Positions 28,019 to 37,797 of a stretch of 64,000 bases of DNA are shown one piece after another. A program made the position numbers and the translations under genes. Source of the DNA: Citrobacter sp. FP75 (lineage in GTDB: Bacteria; Pseudomonadota; Gammaproteobacteria; Enterobacterales; Enterobacteriaceae); NCBI RefSeq assembly GCF_018342065.1, contig NZ_JAFDOE010000003.1:372001-436000 (forward strand), in the 5' to 3' direction. Each line of letters begins with the position of its first letter. Within the stretch, counting starts at the first letter, position 1. The notes under the pieces were generated by a model. That model made no database searches. It had not been told where the DNA came from and saw nothing but the letters and a program-made list of their open reading frames with translations.

Positions 28019-29260
28019 TTAAACTGCTCTTAATCCGCGCATTCCATTAGCCATATAGCTTCCCGTTGCCGCAGCCTCAACAAATTCACCCCACCAGCAC
28101 ATAAGTACAATTCTCTTTTCCAGATAGGTACTACGGTTATAGGCTCGACGTACTTCATTTGTGTCAACATGAGCCAAAGCCGCTTCTATCACATCTGGCT
28201 CGAATCCCTCTTCGTTTGCTGCGGTACTAAAAATTGCTCGCAGCCCATGTGAAACCAACACGCCCTGATAACCCATGCGGCGAAGGGCGGCGTTGGCGCT
28301 CTGGCTGCTCATCGGCAGGGTAGGCTTTTTAAAGCTGGGGAATACATATTCCCGGTGGGCGCTGATGAGCTTCATTGTCTCAAGAACGGCTAACGCCTGC
28401 TCACATAGCGGGATAACATGATCCCGACGCATCTTCATGCGACCTGCTGGAATTGTCCAGGTGTTGTCCATTAGATTAATTTCTTCCCACCGGGCTTCGG
28501 CTGCTTCAACCGGGCGTGTTACGGTCAGTAGTTGCCACTCGATTAGCAAACGGGTTTGTCGTTCTATGCTTGCGATAGATAGTGTCCGCATTAGCTCGGG
28601 TAATTGTTCTGGCCGGATAGTCGGCATATGTTTTTTGACTGGAGTAGGGAAGGCTTTACGGACATTCGTAGCCGTGTTGATTTCGATGAGGCCGCTATTG
28701 GCAGCAAAATCCATGACTTCATTGATACGCTGCAACACACGTTTGAGCGTTTCCAGATTACCCCGTGCTTTGATGGGTTCCAGAATAGTTACGAATCGGC
28801 GAGCCGTTAGTTCACTAATGGGGGTGTTACCGATGTCCGGGAATACGTACTTTTCCAGAGATCGCCAAATGTCTTTAATGGTGTTGGCGGCAAGGTTCTG
28901 GCTCTTCTTCATTTCGTACCAGTCAGTAGCCACTTTCTGGAAGGTATTCCCCCGGAGCAACTCTTTTGCTTCGCGTTGCTGTCGCTGATGATGCTGTGGA
29001 TCTATATCTCGTACCAGAAGTGCTTTTGCTTGTTCTCGTCGTTCTCTGGCATCAGCTAACGACAATTCTGGATAATTTCCCAGCGTCCAGGTTGTGCGTT
29101 TCCCTGTACCTGGTTTGTAGTAACGAATCTGCCATGTTTTCACGCCGGATGGCTTGACGATCAGTATCAACCCGCCGCCATCGGTGAGTGTGATTTCTTT
29201 GTCTGTAGCTTTGGCATTTTTTACTTGAGTAGCGGTGAGTGGGGCGGTTTTGATTGCCAT
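28019..29260 (-). CDS. P4-type tyrosine integrase
   Basis: 413 residues. N-terminal arm-binding domain (LTDGGGLILIVKPSGVKTWQ…LGNYPELSLADAR), a central core-binding domain, and a catalytic domain with the expected residues: Arg in LTVTRPVEAAEARW (about 247), HGLR (about 337), LAHVD, and the nucleophile Tyr near the C-terminus (YNRSTYLEKR). Such integrases recombine into tRNA 3' ends. The gene reads away from proL, with its start 206 bases from the tRNA. Arm-like octamers overlap its upstream region, so it may regulate itself. Confidence 0.96.
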   Translation of the reverse strand: MAIKTAPLTATQVKNAKATDKEITLTDGGGLILIVKPSGVKTWQIRYYKPGTGKRTTWTLGNYPELSLADARERREQAKALLVRDIDPQHHQRQQREAKELLRGNTFQKVATDWYEMKKSQNLAANTIKDIWRSLEKYVFPDIGNTPISELTARRFVTILEPIKARGNLETLKRVLQRINEVMDFAANSGLIEINTATNVRKAFPTPVKKHMPTIRPEQLPELMRTLSIASIERQTRLLIEWQLLTVTRPVEAAEARWEEINLMDNTWTIPAGRMKMRRDHVIPLCEQALAVLETMKLISAHREYVFPSFKKPTLPMSSQSANAALRRMGYQGVLVSHGLRAIFSTAANEEGFEPDVIEAALAHVDTNEVRRAYNRSTYLEKRIVLMCWWGEFVEAAATGSYMANGMRGLRAV

Positions 29261-29275
29261 AGGACTTGCTCGCTT

Positions 29276-29343
29276 GGGACTAGAAAATGTTTTGGGACTA
29301 GGCTTTTTAGGACTAGCCGCTCTCTAGTCCCAAATCTAGTCCT
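29276..29343. promoter_or_regulatory. Cluster of CTAGTCCC/GGGACTAG integrase arm-like sites
   Basis: Five octamers: GGGACTAG at 29276 and 29294, AGGACTAG at 29309, and in the other orientation CTAGTCCC at 29324 and CTAGTCCT at 29336. The same octamer occurs twice at the distal end of the element (21043 and 21055). Placement at both ends and over the integrase promoter fits arm-type integrase binding sites. Confidence 0.6.
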
Positions 29344-29420
29344 AAAAAATCCGGATGTAAACGGTCATAACCGATAATTGCAGGCATTAAAAAACCCGCA
29401 AACTCAGAGAGAATGCGGGT
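29323..29420. repeat. Diverged direct repeat, proximal copy
   Basis: Partner of the repeat at 21042-21134. Contains two octamers (29324, 29336), the shared GTCATAACCGATA block and the terminator hairpin. Lies between integrase and proL. Confidence 0.75.
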
Positions 29421-29422
29421 TT
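29388..29422 (-). terminator. Terminator downstream of proL carried by the element
   Basis: AAACCCGCA (29392-29400) pairs with TGCGGGTTT (29414-29422); on the minus strand the stem is followed by a run of T. It replaces the terminator lost to proL when the element inserted. Confidence 0.75.
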
Positions 29423-29466
29423 CTAAGGGGTTTCCGTATGTATCCGATACATCCAGAATAAAGATT

Positions 29467-29543
29467 TGGTCGGCACGAGAGGATTTGAACCTCCGACCCC
29501 CGACACCCCATGACGGTGCGCTACCAGGCTGCGCTACGTGCCG
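29467..29543 (-). tRNA. proL: tRNA-Pro, anticodon GGG
   Basis: 77 nt including encoded CCA. Acceptor CGGCACG pairs with CGTGCCG; D-arm GCGC…GCGC; anticodon GGG at 29507-29509 preceded by T; T-arm GGAGG-TTCAAAT-CCTCT. The anticodon stem carries one T-T mismatch. In E. coli proL also lies between narP and yejM. Its 3' part is the insertion site of the satellite element and has stayed intact. Confidence 0.97.
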
Positions 29544-29617
29544 ACGCTATGGCTGCTAATACTACTGCTTTCCACGGCGAATGCAAGAGAATGCCTTGCT
29601 AACTGATTTATAATTAA

Positions 29618-31378
29618 TCAGTTAGCGATAAATCGTTTCTCATCCGTCAGGACCTGTAGCAGCAGACTTAGCTGTGGTTTCTGGTCTTTAATTTTCTCAC
29701 CGCGCAAATCATAGGTCTGATAACTACCGTTGTTATTGAGCACCAGCGTCATCTCTGGGGTGGTAATCGCCATCGTATTGCTGTCGGCTGCCGTTACCCA
29801 ATAGTGGCGGCGCGTGGCATTGAACAGATCCTGACCCTGCGAATACTCATTTGCTGGCGTGCTGACGTGGAGCAGACGCTGCATCAGCGTGGTCATCAGG
29901 TCAGTATGATCGGTCAGGCTATTGATGCGCTGAGCGGGTGTACCCGGCCAGTGAATCACCAGCGGTACCTGGAGATGGCCGCGCGACCAGTCGAAGCGAT
30001 TCTCATCCTGCGACAGCGGCACACCCCGGCCGGCGGTAATAATAACCACCGTATTGTTCAGCTTACCGGAGTCTCGCAGGGCGCCCAGGACGCGGTTAAT
30101 GTTCGCATCTACGTCTTGCGCGGCGATGGCGTAGTGTTTAGCAAAATTCTTCTGGTTGCTGTCATCAATGTTGGTCCCGTTAAAGGAGACCCATGAGAAC
30201 CAGCGGTTATCTTCCTGCGCGTAGCGGCCCAGCCAGTTGATCCATTGATTCGCCGTTTGCTCATCAGACTGCGTTTGTACGCTCGGCATGGAGAAATCTG
30301 ACAGCAGCGCCTGACGATATAGTGGGCTGGTAAAGCCATCAGAGGAGAATAACCCCAGTTGATAACCTTGTTGGTTCAGCGCTGAGATCAGTGCAGCAGG
30401 CGTTCTGCTCGCCAGAATGCCGTCCATGTAGCTGGGTGACACGCCATAGAACAGGCCAAAAATACCGTTATCAGAGGTATTGCCGGAACTCATATGACGC
30501 GTGAAGGAAATATTCTGCCCGGCAAATTCAGCCAGGGCGGGCATCTGTTTTTCAAAGCGCGAGTAGTTCAGGCCGTCTACGGTGATCAGCAGGACGTTCT
30601 GACCAGTACCCATATCACGATAGCGCAAATCGCTAAGCGGGTACTGCACAGAGAGCGCTTCCGGATTACCCTGTTCGACCAGGCGGCGCTGATACTCTTG
30701 CGCGTCCAGCAAACCATGTTTTTCCAGAAACTTACGCGCGGTCATTGGGTAAGACAGCGGCAGGTTTGCGCGCTGCATGGTGATCGGGCGGTAGAAATTG
30801 GCATCCGCCCAGATGTACACCACATGCGAGGCAATGAATGATACGAAAAAGAAGGCGGCTAAGGGTTTCGCGAAATGACGGCGACGCGTCAGACTGCGCA
30901 GCTTTTGCCAGCTCCAGGTCGCAAACAGCATTTCTATCAGCAGAATCACCGGCACGCTGATGAACATCAGTTGCCAGTCACGCGCCGTTTCGTTCTGGTC
31001 AGGGTTAATGACCAGCTCCCAGACAATGGGATTGAGATGCAGGTGGAAGCGGGTGAAAACCTCGCTGTCTATCAACAGCAGCGTCATACCCACTGTCGCC
31101 AGGATGGCTGATAAGAATCGCATCAGCCTCTGGGACATGACGATAAACGTCAGGGGAAACAGGATCAGCAGATAGGCGGCAAACACCAGGAAGCTAAAAT
31201 GCCCGACAACGCTCAGGTAAGAATAAACACGACCTGCAAGCGTTGTCGGCCAGTCTGCGACAAACAGGTAACGGCTACCAAGCACCATGGCCAACAGAAT
31301 GTTGAACAGGGCGAACCAGTGCCCCCAGCTAACCATCTGGGAGACTTTCTCACGGTAGCGCTGACGATGAGTTACCAT
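29618..31378 (-). CDS. pbgA: PbgA/YejM (LapC), inner-membrane LPS-level sensor
   Basis: 586 residues (E. coli 586). Five membrane helices in the first 190 residues, then a periplasmic sulfatase-like (alkaline phosphatase superfamily) domain with VLLITVDGLNYSRF and SSGNTSDNGIFGLFYG. The catalytic nucleophile position has degenerated, as in the family. It binds lipid A and restrains LapB–FtsH degradation of LpxC; essential in E. coli. Follows yejL by a short gap. Confidence 0.96.
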   Translation of the reverse strand: MVTHRQRYREKVSQMVSWGHWFALFNILLAMVLGSRYLFVADWPTTLAGRVYSYLSVVGHFSFLVFAAYLLILFPLTFIVMSQRLMRFLSAILATVGMTLLLIDSEVFTRFHLHLNPIVWELVINPDQNETARDWQLMFISVPVILLIEMLFATWSWQKLRSLTRRRHFAKPLAAFFFVSFIASHVVYIWADANFYRPITMQRANLPLSYPMTARKFLEKHGLLDAQEYQRRLVEQGNPEALSVQYPLSDLRYRDMGTGQNVLLITVDGLNYSRFEKQMPALAEFAGQNISFTRHMSSGNTSDNGIFGLFYGVSPSYMDGILASRTPAALISALNQQGYQLGLFSSDGFTSPLYRQALLSDFSMPSVQTQSDEQTANQWINWLGRYAQEDNRWFSWVSFNGTNIDDSNQKNFAKHYAIAAQDVDANINRVLGALRDSGKLNNTVVIITAGRGVPLSQDENRFDWSRGHLQVPLVIHWPGTPAQRINSLTDHTDLMTTLMQRLLHVSTPANEYSQGQDLFNATRRHYWVTAADSNTMAITTPEMTLVLNNNGSYQTYDLRGEKIKDQKPQLSLLLQVLTDEKRFIAN

Positions 31379-31409
31379 AAACTGTTGTTCGTTTCCCCGG
31401 AGCAGGCTC

Positions 31410-31637
31410 TTAGTGCGCTTGGTCGTCGTTTACCGAAGACTGCAATGCGCGGGCAAATGAATTCGCAATCGCCTGGCGTTGAGCCGGTGCGATGCTTGTA
31501 TTGATAAGGTTAGTGACCATGTTTCCCAGAACCATCAGGGAAAGATCGGTCGGCGCCTTATGTTTTTCCAGTACGTTGAGCATTTCATTCAGCAATTGTT
31601 CAACGTGTTCGTCACTATAGCGGGAAATTTGTGGCAT
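31410..31637 (-). CDS. yejL: YejL, UPF0352 family protein
   Basis: 75 residues (E. coli 75), matching conserved stretches [16 protein letters not shown] and [10 protein letters not shown]. Small helical protein of unknown function always found upstream of yejM and probably in one operon with it. Confidence 0.94.
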   Translation of the reverse strand: MPQISRYSDEHVEQLLNEMLNVLEKHKAPTDLSLMVLGNMVTNLINTSIAPAQRQAIANSFARALQSSVNDDQAH

Positions 31638-31771
31638 AAATCGAAATCAGTCTGTTCATGAAAGGGCAACATATTACCGTAGCGACAGTTTTTTTTCTGC
31701 TTTTTTATCTTCTATTGCGTCACTGCCCGGCAGGTGGTTGAATACCGCCCGGTCTTAAAGGAGAGTTTATC

Positions 31772-32779
31772 ATGAGTCTGGATATCAACCAGATTGCCCT
31801 GCACCAGCTTATCAAGCGTGATGAGCAGAACCTTGAGCTGGTCTTGCGCGATTCATTACTGGAACCGACAGCAACCGTTGTCGAGATGATGGCTGAGCTG
31901 CATCGGGTATATAGCGCTAAGAATAAAGCGTATGGCCTGTTTAGCGAAGAGAGCGAACTGGCGCAAACGCTACGTTTGCAGCGTCAGGGCGAAGAGGATT
32001 TTCTGGCGTTCAGCCGTGCCGCAACGGGGCGTCTGCGCGACGAACTGGCGAAATATCCGTTTGCCGACGGCGGTATTGTGTTGTTCTGCCATTACCGCTA
32101 TCTGGCGGTAGAGTATTTGCTGGTTGCGGTGCTGAACAATTTAAGCAGTATGCGCGTGAATGAAAACCTGGATATCAACCCAACGCACTATCTGGATATC
32201 AATCATGCGGACATCGTGGCGCGTATTGATTTAACCGAATGGGAAACTAACCCGGAGTCCACGCGGTATCTGACTTTCCTGAAAGGGCGGGTAGGGCGCA
32301 AAGTTGCCGATTTCTTTATGGATTTCCTCGGTGCCAGCGAAGGACTGAATGCCAAAGCGCAAAACCGTGGCCTGCTGCAGGCGGTCGATGACTTCACCGC
32401 CGAAGCTCAGTTGGATAAAGCTGAACGCCAGAATGTGCGTCAGCAGGTATATAGCTACTGCAACGAGCAGCTTCAGGCCGGTGAAGAGATTGAGCTGGAA
32501 TCCTTGTCAAAAGAGCTTTCTGGCGTCAGCGAAGTTAGCTTCAGTGAATTTACCGCTGATAAAGGCTATGAGCTGGAGGAGACTTTCCCGGCAGATCGCA
32601 GCACGCTGCGTCAGTTAACCAAATTTGCCGGAAGCGGCGGTGGGTTAACGATAAACTTCGACGCCATGCTGCTGGGCGAACGTATTTTCTGGGATCCGGC
32701 AACGGACACCTTAACCATCAAAGGTACGCCGCCTAACCTGCGCGATCAGCTACAGCGTCGCACGTCGGGCGGGAAGTAA
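31772..32779 (+). CDS. yejK: YejK/NdpA, nucleoid-associated protein
   Basis: 335 residues (E. coli 335). Start ATG 31772 after GGAGAG. Family features: N-terminal [19 protein letters not shown], the central [16 protein letters not shown] stretch, and a C-terminal [19 protein letters not shown]. Found bound to the nucleoid; exact role not established. Divergent from yejL, as in E. coli. Confidence 0.95.
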   Translation: MSLDINQIALHQLIKRDEQNLELVLRDSLLEPTATVVEMMAELHRVYSAKNKAYGLFSEESELAQTLRLQRQGEEDFLAFSRAATGRLRDELAKYPFADGGIVLFCHYRYLAVEYLLVAVLNNLSSMRVNENLDINPTHYLDINHADIVARIDLTEWETNPESTRYLTFLKGRVGRKVADFFMDFLGASEGLNAKAQNRGLLQAVDDFTAEAQLDKAERQNVRQQVYSYCNEQLQAGEEIELESLSKELSGVSEVSFSEFTADKGYELEETFPADRSTLRQLTKFAGSGGGLTINFDAMLLGERIFWDPATDTLTIKGTPPNLRDQLQRRTSGGK

Positions 32780-32787
32780 AACGTTAA

Positions 32788-32823
32788 TGCCGGATGGCGG
32801 CGTAAAGCCTTATCCGGCCTACA
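32788..32823. repeat. REP element after yejK
   Basis: GCCGGATGGCGGC, a short loop, then GCCTTATCCGGCCTAC: a textbook enterobacterial REP palindrome between convergent yejK and rplY. Confidence 0.9.
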
Positions 32824-32835
32824 GATAAGCCCCAT

Positions 32836-32867
32836 AAAAAAACCCCGCCGAGGCGGGGTTTTTCTTC
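32836..32867. terminator. rplY terminator
   Basis: AAAACCCCGCC and GGCGGGGTTTTT form a strong GC stem with A and T runs on either side, so it can work on both strands. It lies just after the rplY stop. Confidence 0.92.
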
Positions 32868-32880
32868 AACTTGTTGGCGA

Positions 32881-33165
<285 letters not shown>

Positions 33166-33289
33166 TTAAATCTCTCTTTAATAATTCCTGCTACAGGCGA
33201 CCCAGCAACAGGTAAGTGATCTGCTTTGCGTATGCAAAAGCGGGCGAGATTCTATCCTCAAATGGCGGGTACATCAATCAAAAGTACGA

Positions 33290-35050
33290 TTAACCGCGTA
33301 ATTCATGTGCCCGTCGGAAGCGACCTTCATAATCGAAGACCTTTTCACGTACCTGCCAGTACTGACCTTTCATGCGTGCGACGACAAAATCGGGATGGCG
33401 TAACAGCGCCTGCTGCGCCAGGATATCGGCGGCGGTTATCCAGCGTAAAGGGATCCCAGGCGTTCGGGTGTGCGGACGAATAAACAGTTGTTCAAATGCA
33501 GTGCGCTGCGCGGGCGTGTGCAAACGAAAGCGTTCGCTGACGTCGGCCCCATCCTCGTCATAATAGGTAATTTTCAGCCATTCGCCTTTGTCATCCTGAC
33601 CATGCTGTAACGCCATGCCGCTACAGCGCAGTACCAGCGCATCCTTGAGTCTGAGCGCCGCTTTCAGCATATCGTCCGGGTCCACCAGCACGGTATCGCA
33701 TTCCCGACAGCGGCGAGCGGCAATGTCGTTTTCTGCATTGCACTGCGGACAGTTTTTAAAACGAAAGCGAAAATCACACTGTTCGCGATGACCGTCGTCA
33801 TCTTCAAACCATCCCTGGCAGCGGCGACCAAAGTGTTCGATAAGCGTACCATCGGCCGCAGTCTTTCCCCAGAAGGTGTTAGCAAACCCGCAGGCAGGGC
33901 AGAATACCTGCACCGGGACGTTGTCGCTTTTCCCTTTTGGCGCGCCGACTTCCGGGGCGTACAGATCGTGAGGATTACCTGCGTAGTCGAGGATCAGGCA
34001 ATCTGTTTTTCCCGGCGCAAGGCGCAGGCCACGTCCGACGATTTGTTGGTAAAGGCTGACTGACTCGGTAGGACGCAGAATGGCGATGAGATCGACGTGC
34101 GGGGCATCGAAGCCGGTCGTCAATACGGCCACGTTGACCAGATAGCGAAAACGCTGGACTTTGAAGTCTTCAATCAACACATCCCGCTCGGCGCCAGGCG
34201 TGTCACCGGTGATAAGCGCGGCATCATCAGCAGGCAGCAGGCCAACAATCTCTTTGGCGTGCTCCACGGTAGCGGCGAAAATCATGACGCCTTTTCGCGT
34301 CCCGGCAAATTCGACAATCTGGCTGATGATGTGCGGGGTTATGCGCTGCTGTTTTTTCAGCTCATGGTTAAGGTCGGCTTCGCTAAACAAACCATTACTC
34401 TGTGCCTGCAGGCGGCTGAAGTCATACTGGACGACCGGCATGTCGAGACGCTCCGGCGGCGTCAGATAGCCGTGCTTAATCATGTAGCGCAGTGGCAACT
34501 CGTAAATACAGTCGCGAAATAGCGCTTTTTCATCGCCGCGTACCATGCCGTGATAATGAAAATGGTAAATCCAGCCTTTGCCGAGGCGAAAAGGCGTGGC
34601 GGTAAGCCCGAGCAGGCGTAAGTGGGGATTTACTTTGGTCAGGTGAGTCAGGATTTGTTGATACTGGCTGTCTTCGTCGTCGCCAATACGATGACATTCA
34701 TCGACGATGAGCAGGGAAAATTCTCCCTGAAACGCGTCCAGATTACGTGCTACCGACTGTACGCTACCGAAAACCACTTTCCCGTGGCTCTCTTTTTTCT
34801 TCAGACCGGCGGCAAAAATATCGGCCTCCAGCCCCAGTGCGCAGTATTTGGCATGGTTCTGCGCGACCAGTTCTTTTACATGCGCGAGCACTAATACACG
34901 TCCACGCGCCACGCGTGCCAGTTCGGCAATGACCAGGCTTTTACCTGCACCGGTTGGCAGAACGATGACCGCGGGCGTGCGGTGGTGGCGAAAATGGTTG
35001 AGCGTGGCATCCACGGCTTCTTTTTGGTAAGGACGAAGTGTAAAAGTCAT
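33290..35050 (-). CDS. radD: RadD/YejH, DNA repair helicase-like ATPase
   Basis: 586 residues (E. coli 586). Superfamily 2 helicase: Walker A ([11 protein letters not shown]), DECH box ([12 protein letters not shown]), motif III ([11 protein letters not shown]) and motif VI ([14 protein letters not shown]). A zinc-binding C-terminal region carries [18 protein letters not shown]. RadD supports RecA strand exchange and tolerance to ionising radiation. Divergent from rsuA. Confidence 0.95.
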   Translation of the reverse strand: MTFTLRPYQKEAVDATLNHFRHHRTPAVIVLPTGAGKSLVIAELARVARGRVLVLAHVKELVAQNHAKYCALGLEADIFAAGLKKKESHGKVVFGSVQSVARNLDAFQGEFSLLIVDECHRIGDDEDSQYQQILTHLTKVNPHLRLLGLTATPFRLGKGWIYHFHYHGMVRGDEKALFRDCIYELPLRYMIKHGYLTPPERLDMPVVQYDFSRLQAQSNGLFSEADLNHELKKQQRITPHIISQIVEFAGTRKGVMIFAATVEHAKEIVGLLPADDAALITGDTPGAERDVLIEDFKVQRFRYLVNVAVLTTGFDAPHVDLIAILRPTESVSLYQQIVGRGLRLAPGKTDCLILDYAGNPHDLYAPEVGAPKGKSDNVPVQVFCPACGFANTFWGKTAADGTLIEHFGRRCQGWFEDDDGHREQCDFRFRFKNCPQCNAENDIAARRCRECDTVLVDPDDMLKAALRLKDALVLRCSGMALQHGQDDKGEWLKITYYDEDGADVSERFRLHTPAQRTAFEQLFIRPHTRTPGIPLRWITAADILAQQALLRHPDFVVARMKGQYWQVREKVFDYEGRFRRAHELRG

Positions 35051-35202
35051 GGTCTCACTATGGTAAGCAATAACAACGAATAGTATGCCACGAATCTTTT
35101 TCCCTTGAGGGAAGTTGTTAGCCCGCTATACTGAGCGGAAAACGGCTCCACTTTTCGGGCATAACGCTCGATTTCCGTATTGTTACAGGCAAAATCACAC
35201 TC

Positions 35203-35910
35203 ATGCGACTTGATAAATTTATCGCTCAGCAACTCGGCGTCAGCCGCGCTATTGCCGGGCGTGAAATCCGTGGTAACCGTGTTACCGTCGATGGCGAAAT
35301 CGTCAGAAATTCCGCGTTTAAACTGTTACCAGAACATGACGTCGAATACGACGGCAATTCACTGGCTCAGCAAAATGGCCCACGCTATTTTATGCTCAAC
35401 AAACCTCAGGGCTATGTGTGCTCAACGGACGATCCGGATCATCCGACGGTGCTCTATTTCCTTGATGAGCCTGTGGCGCACAAGCTGCATGCGGCAGGGC
35501 GTCTGGATATCGACACCACCGGACTGGTACTGATGACCGACGATGGTCAGTGGTCGCACCGCATCACCTCACCGCGCCACCATTGTGAAAAAACCTATCT
35601 GGTGACGCTTGAGTTGCCGGTGGCGGAAGATACCGCCGAACAGTTTACCCGTGGTGTACAGTTGCATAACGAGAAAGATCTGACCAAACCGGCGGTGCTG
35701 GAAATAATTACACCTACGCAGGTGCGTTTGACCATCAGCGAAGGGCGCTATCATCAGGTTAAGCGTATGTTTGCCGCCGTGGGCAACCACGTTGTGGAGC
35801 TGCACCGTGAGCGAATCGGTGCCATCAAGCTTGATGACTGCCTCGCGCCCGGTGAGTACCGTCCTTTGACCGAAGAAGAAATCGCCAGCGTTAACTTAAC
35901 CCCGCGTTAA
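35203..35910 (+). CDS. rsuA: RsuA, 16S rRNA pseudouridine(516) synthase
   Basis: 235 residues (E. coli 231). S4 RNA-binding domain at residues 1-60 ([16 protein letters not shown]), then the pseudouridine synthase domain with the catalytic Asp in [17 protein letters not shown] (about 104). [18 protein letters not shown] is typical of the RsuA/RluB group. Followed 15 bases later by bcr. Confidence 0.96.
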   Translation: MRLDKFIAQQLGVSRAIAGREIRGNRVTVDGEIVRNSAFKLLPEHDVEYDGNSLAQQNGPRYFMLNKPQGYVCSTDDPDHPTVLYFLDEPVAHKLHAAGRLDIDTTGLVLMTDDGQWSHRITSPRHHCEKTYLVTLELPVAEDTAEQFTRGVQLHNEKDLTKPAVLEIITPTQVRLTISEGRYHQVKRMFAAVGNHVVELHRERIGAIKLDDCLAPGEYRPLTEEEIASVNLTPR

Positions 35911-35925
35911 TTTCAGGAGCTAAAT

Positions 35926-37116
35926 GTGACCACCCGGCAGAACTCTTCAATTGCCATTGTTTTTATCCTTGGCTTGTTGGCCATGTTAATGCCGTTGTCG
36001 ATTGATATGTATCTTCCGGCGCTGCCGGTGATCTCCGCTCAGTTTGGTGTGCCTGCGGGTAGTGCGCAAATGACCCTCAGTACTTATATTCTGGGGTTTG
36101 CGGTGGGGCAGCTGATCTACGGCCCTATGGCAGACAGCATCGGGCGCAAGCCGGTGATTCTGGGTGGAACGCTGGTGTTTGCAGCGGCGGCAGTCGCCTG
36201 CGCGCTGGCGCAAACTATCGATCAATTGATTACTATGCGTTTCTTTCACGGCCTGGCGGCTGCGGCGGCAAGCGTGGTGATCAACGCCCTGATGCGTGAT
36301 ATTTATCCGAAGGAAGAGTTTTCACGCATGATGTCCTTCGTCATGCTGGTCACGACAATTGCGCCGCTGCTGGCGCCGATTGTCGGGGGATGGGTGCTGG
36401 TATGGTTTAGCTGGCACTACATCTTTTGGATCCTGGCCGTGGCGGCGATCCTGGCTTCGGTGATGATCTTTACGCTTATCAAAGAGACCTTACCCGTTGA
36501 GCGACGTCAGCCGTTTCGTTTGCGTACCACGATAGGCAATTTCGCCTCGCTGTTTCGCCATAAACGCGTATTGAGTTATATGCTGGCCAGCGGGTTTAGC
36601 TTTGCCGGAATGTTCTCGTTTCTCAGCGCCGGTCCCTTTGTCTACATTGAGATCAACCATGTTTCGCCGCAGAATTTCGGCTATTACTTTGCGCTGAACA
36701 TCGTTTTCCTGTTTGTGATGACCATTATCAACAGCCGCTTTGTTCGTCGGGTTGGGGCATTGAATATGTTCCGTACCGGGCTGTGGATCCAGTTTGTGAT
36801 GGCGGGCTGGATGGTATTTAGCGCGTTGTTCGGGGTGGGTTTCTGGGCACTGGTGGTTGGCGTTGCGGCGTTTGTCGGATGCGTGTCGATGGTGTCATCT
36901 AACGCGATGGCGGTGATCCTCGATGAGTTTCCGCATATGGCCGGAACGGCGTCATCGCTGGCGGGAACCTTCCGTTTTGGCATTGGCGCGATTGTTGGCG
37001 CACTGCTGTCACTGGCGACCTTTAACTCGGCCTGGCCGATGATCTGGACGATTGCATTTTGTGCGACCTGTTCAATTCTTTTCTATCTCTACGCAAGCCG
37101 TGCCAAAAAACGGTGA
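35926..37116 (+). CDS. bcr: Bcr, bicyclomycin/multidrug MFS exporter
   Basis: 396 residues (E. coli 396). GTG start at 35926 after AGGAG. Twelve predicted membrane helices; the antiporter motif [17 protein letters not shown] in loop 2-3 and LAPIVGGW (motif C region) mark the DHA1 drug:H+ antiporters. Probably co-transcribed with rsuA. Confidence 0.95.
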   Translation: MTTRQNSSIAIVFILGLLAMLMPLSIDMYLPALPVISAQFGVPAGSAQMTLSTYILGFAVGQLIYGPMADSIGRKPVILGGTLVFAAAAVACALAQTIDQLITMRFFHGLAAAAASVVINALMRDIYPKEEFSRMMSFVMLVTTIAPLLAPIVGGWVLVWFSWHYIFWILAVAAILASVMIFTLIKETLPVERRQPFRLRTTIGNFASLFRHKRVLSYMLASGFSFAGMFSFLSAGPFVYIEINHVSPQNFGYYFALNIVFLFVMTIINSRFVRRVGALNMFRTGLWIQFVMAGWMVFSALFGVGFWALVVGVAAFVGCVSMVSSNAMAVILDEFPHMAGTASSLAGTFRFGIGAIVGALLSLATFNSAWPMIWTIAFCATCSILFYLYASRAKKR

Positions 37117-37452
37117 TCTAATACACAACCTGGAGGCCATAAGGCTTCCAGAGTTGATGTACATCAACCTCAAATCTATCATTCTCCCCAGTAATGTTTA
37201 TTTTATGTAAAATCAATTTATGTAAAAAGTCACATCATTGTAGTTAAAAAGGTTGAGTTAGATCGCAGAAACGCGTACATATAGCCCGGAAAACTGCCAG
37301 AACCGTTGAATAAATTTAAATACTGGGTTCGGAAAGCGGCATAAGGACAGGGTGTAAACGTTTACGAACTGTATAAAGACGTATTGTCAATGATGTGTTA
37401 ATATTGATGTAAAATAATTGTGAAGTGATTGTACTTCCAGGGAAAGAAAGTG
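37117..37452. promoter_or_regulatory. bcr–yejG intergenic region with palindromes
   Basis: 336 bases. CTGGAGGCC-ATAA-GGCTTCCAG at about 37132-37151 is a probable bcr terminator without a clear T-run. GTTGATGTACATCAAC (37153-37168) is a perfect 16-bp palindrome and GTAAACGTTTAC (37354-37365) a perfect 12-bp one; either could be an operator for yejG. AGGGAAAG gives the yejG ribosome site. Confidence 0.5.
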
Positions 37453-37794
37453 ATGACATTACAACTCTCAATCGTTCATCGTCTGCCGCAGTGTTATCGC
37501 TGGTCGGTGGGTTTCGCAGGTTCAAAAGTTGAACCGATTCCGCAAAATGGTCAGAGCAATGAGAACAGCCTGGTGGCCCTCAAATTGCTCAGCCCGGACG
37601 GTGACAGCGCGTGGTCGGTGATGCATAAACTCAGCCAGGCGTTGAGCGACATTGAAGTCCCGTGTTCCGTGCTGGAATGCGAAGGGGAGCCGTGTCTGTT
37701 TGTGAACCGTCAGGATGAATTTGCGGCAACCTGCAGACTGAAAAATTTCGGCGTAGCCATCGCAGAACCTTTTTCAAACAACAACCCATTTTGA
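37453..37794 (+). CDS. yejG: YejG, conserved protein of unknown function
   Basis: 114 residues from ATG 37453 (E. coli 114); the in-frame upstream ATG at 37429 lacks conservation. Compact soluble protein with no known motif. Starts with [17 protein letters not shown]. Convergent with yejF, the stops being only three bases apart. Confidence 0.92.
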   Translation: MTLQLSIVHRLPQCYRWSVGFAGSKVEPIPQNGQSNENSLVALKLLSPDGDSAWSVMHKLSQALSDIEVPCSVLECEGEPCLFVNRQDEFAATCRLKNFGVAIAEPFSNNNPF

Positions 37795-37797
37795 GCG

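Larger units (their letters stand above)
20971..29489. mobile_element. P4/PICI-like integrated satellite element at proL
   Basis: About 8.5 kb of low-GC DNA bounded by the proL 3' end and its degenerate copy at 20971. Order from the tRNA: integrase, 89-residue gene, 155-residue gene, AlpA-like regulator, second AlpA-like gene, 120-residue gene, primase–helicase (all minus strand), then a candidate origin region and, on the plus strand, a 443-residue membrane protein. No capsid, terminase, lysis or conjugation genes are seen, so if mobile it would need a helper. The gene set resembles P4-like satellites and Gram-negative phage-inducible islands. Whether it still excises is unknown. Confidence 0.75.

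Noticed and set aside
29598..29626. Inverted repeat at the yejM 3' end as a terminator
   Set aside because: The stem overlaps the yejM stop codon and has no T-run after it on the minus strand, so termination is not supported.
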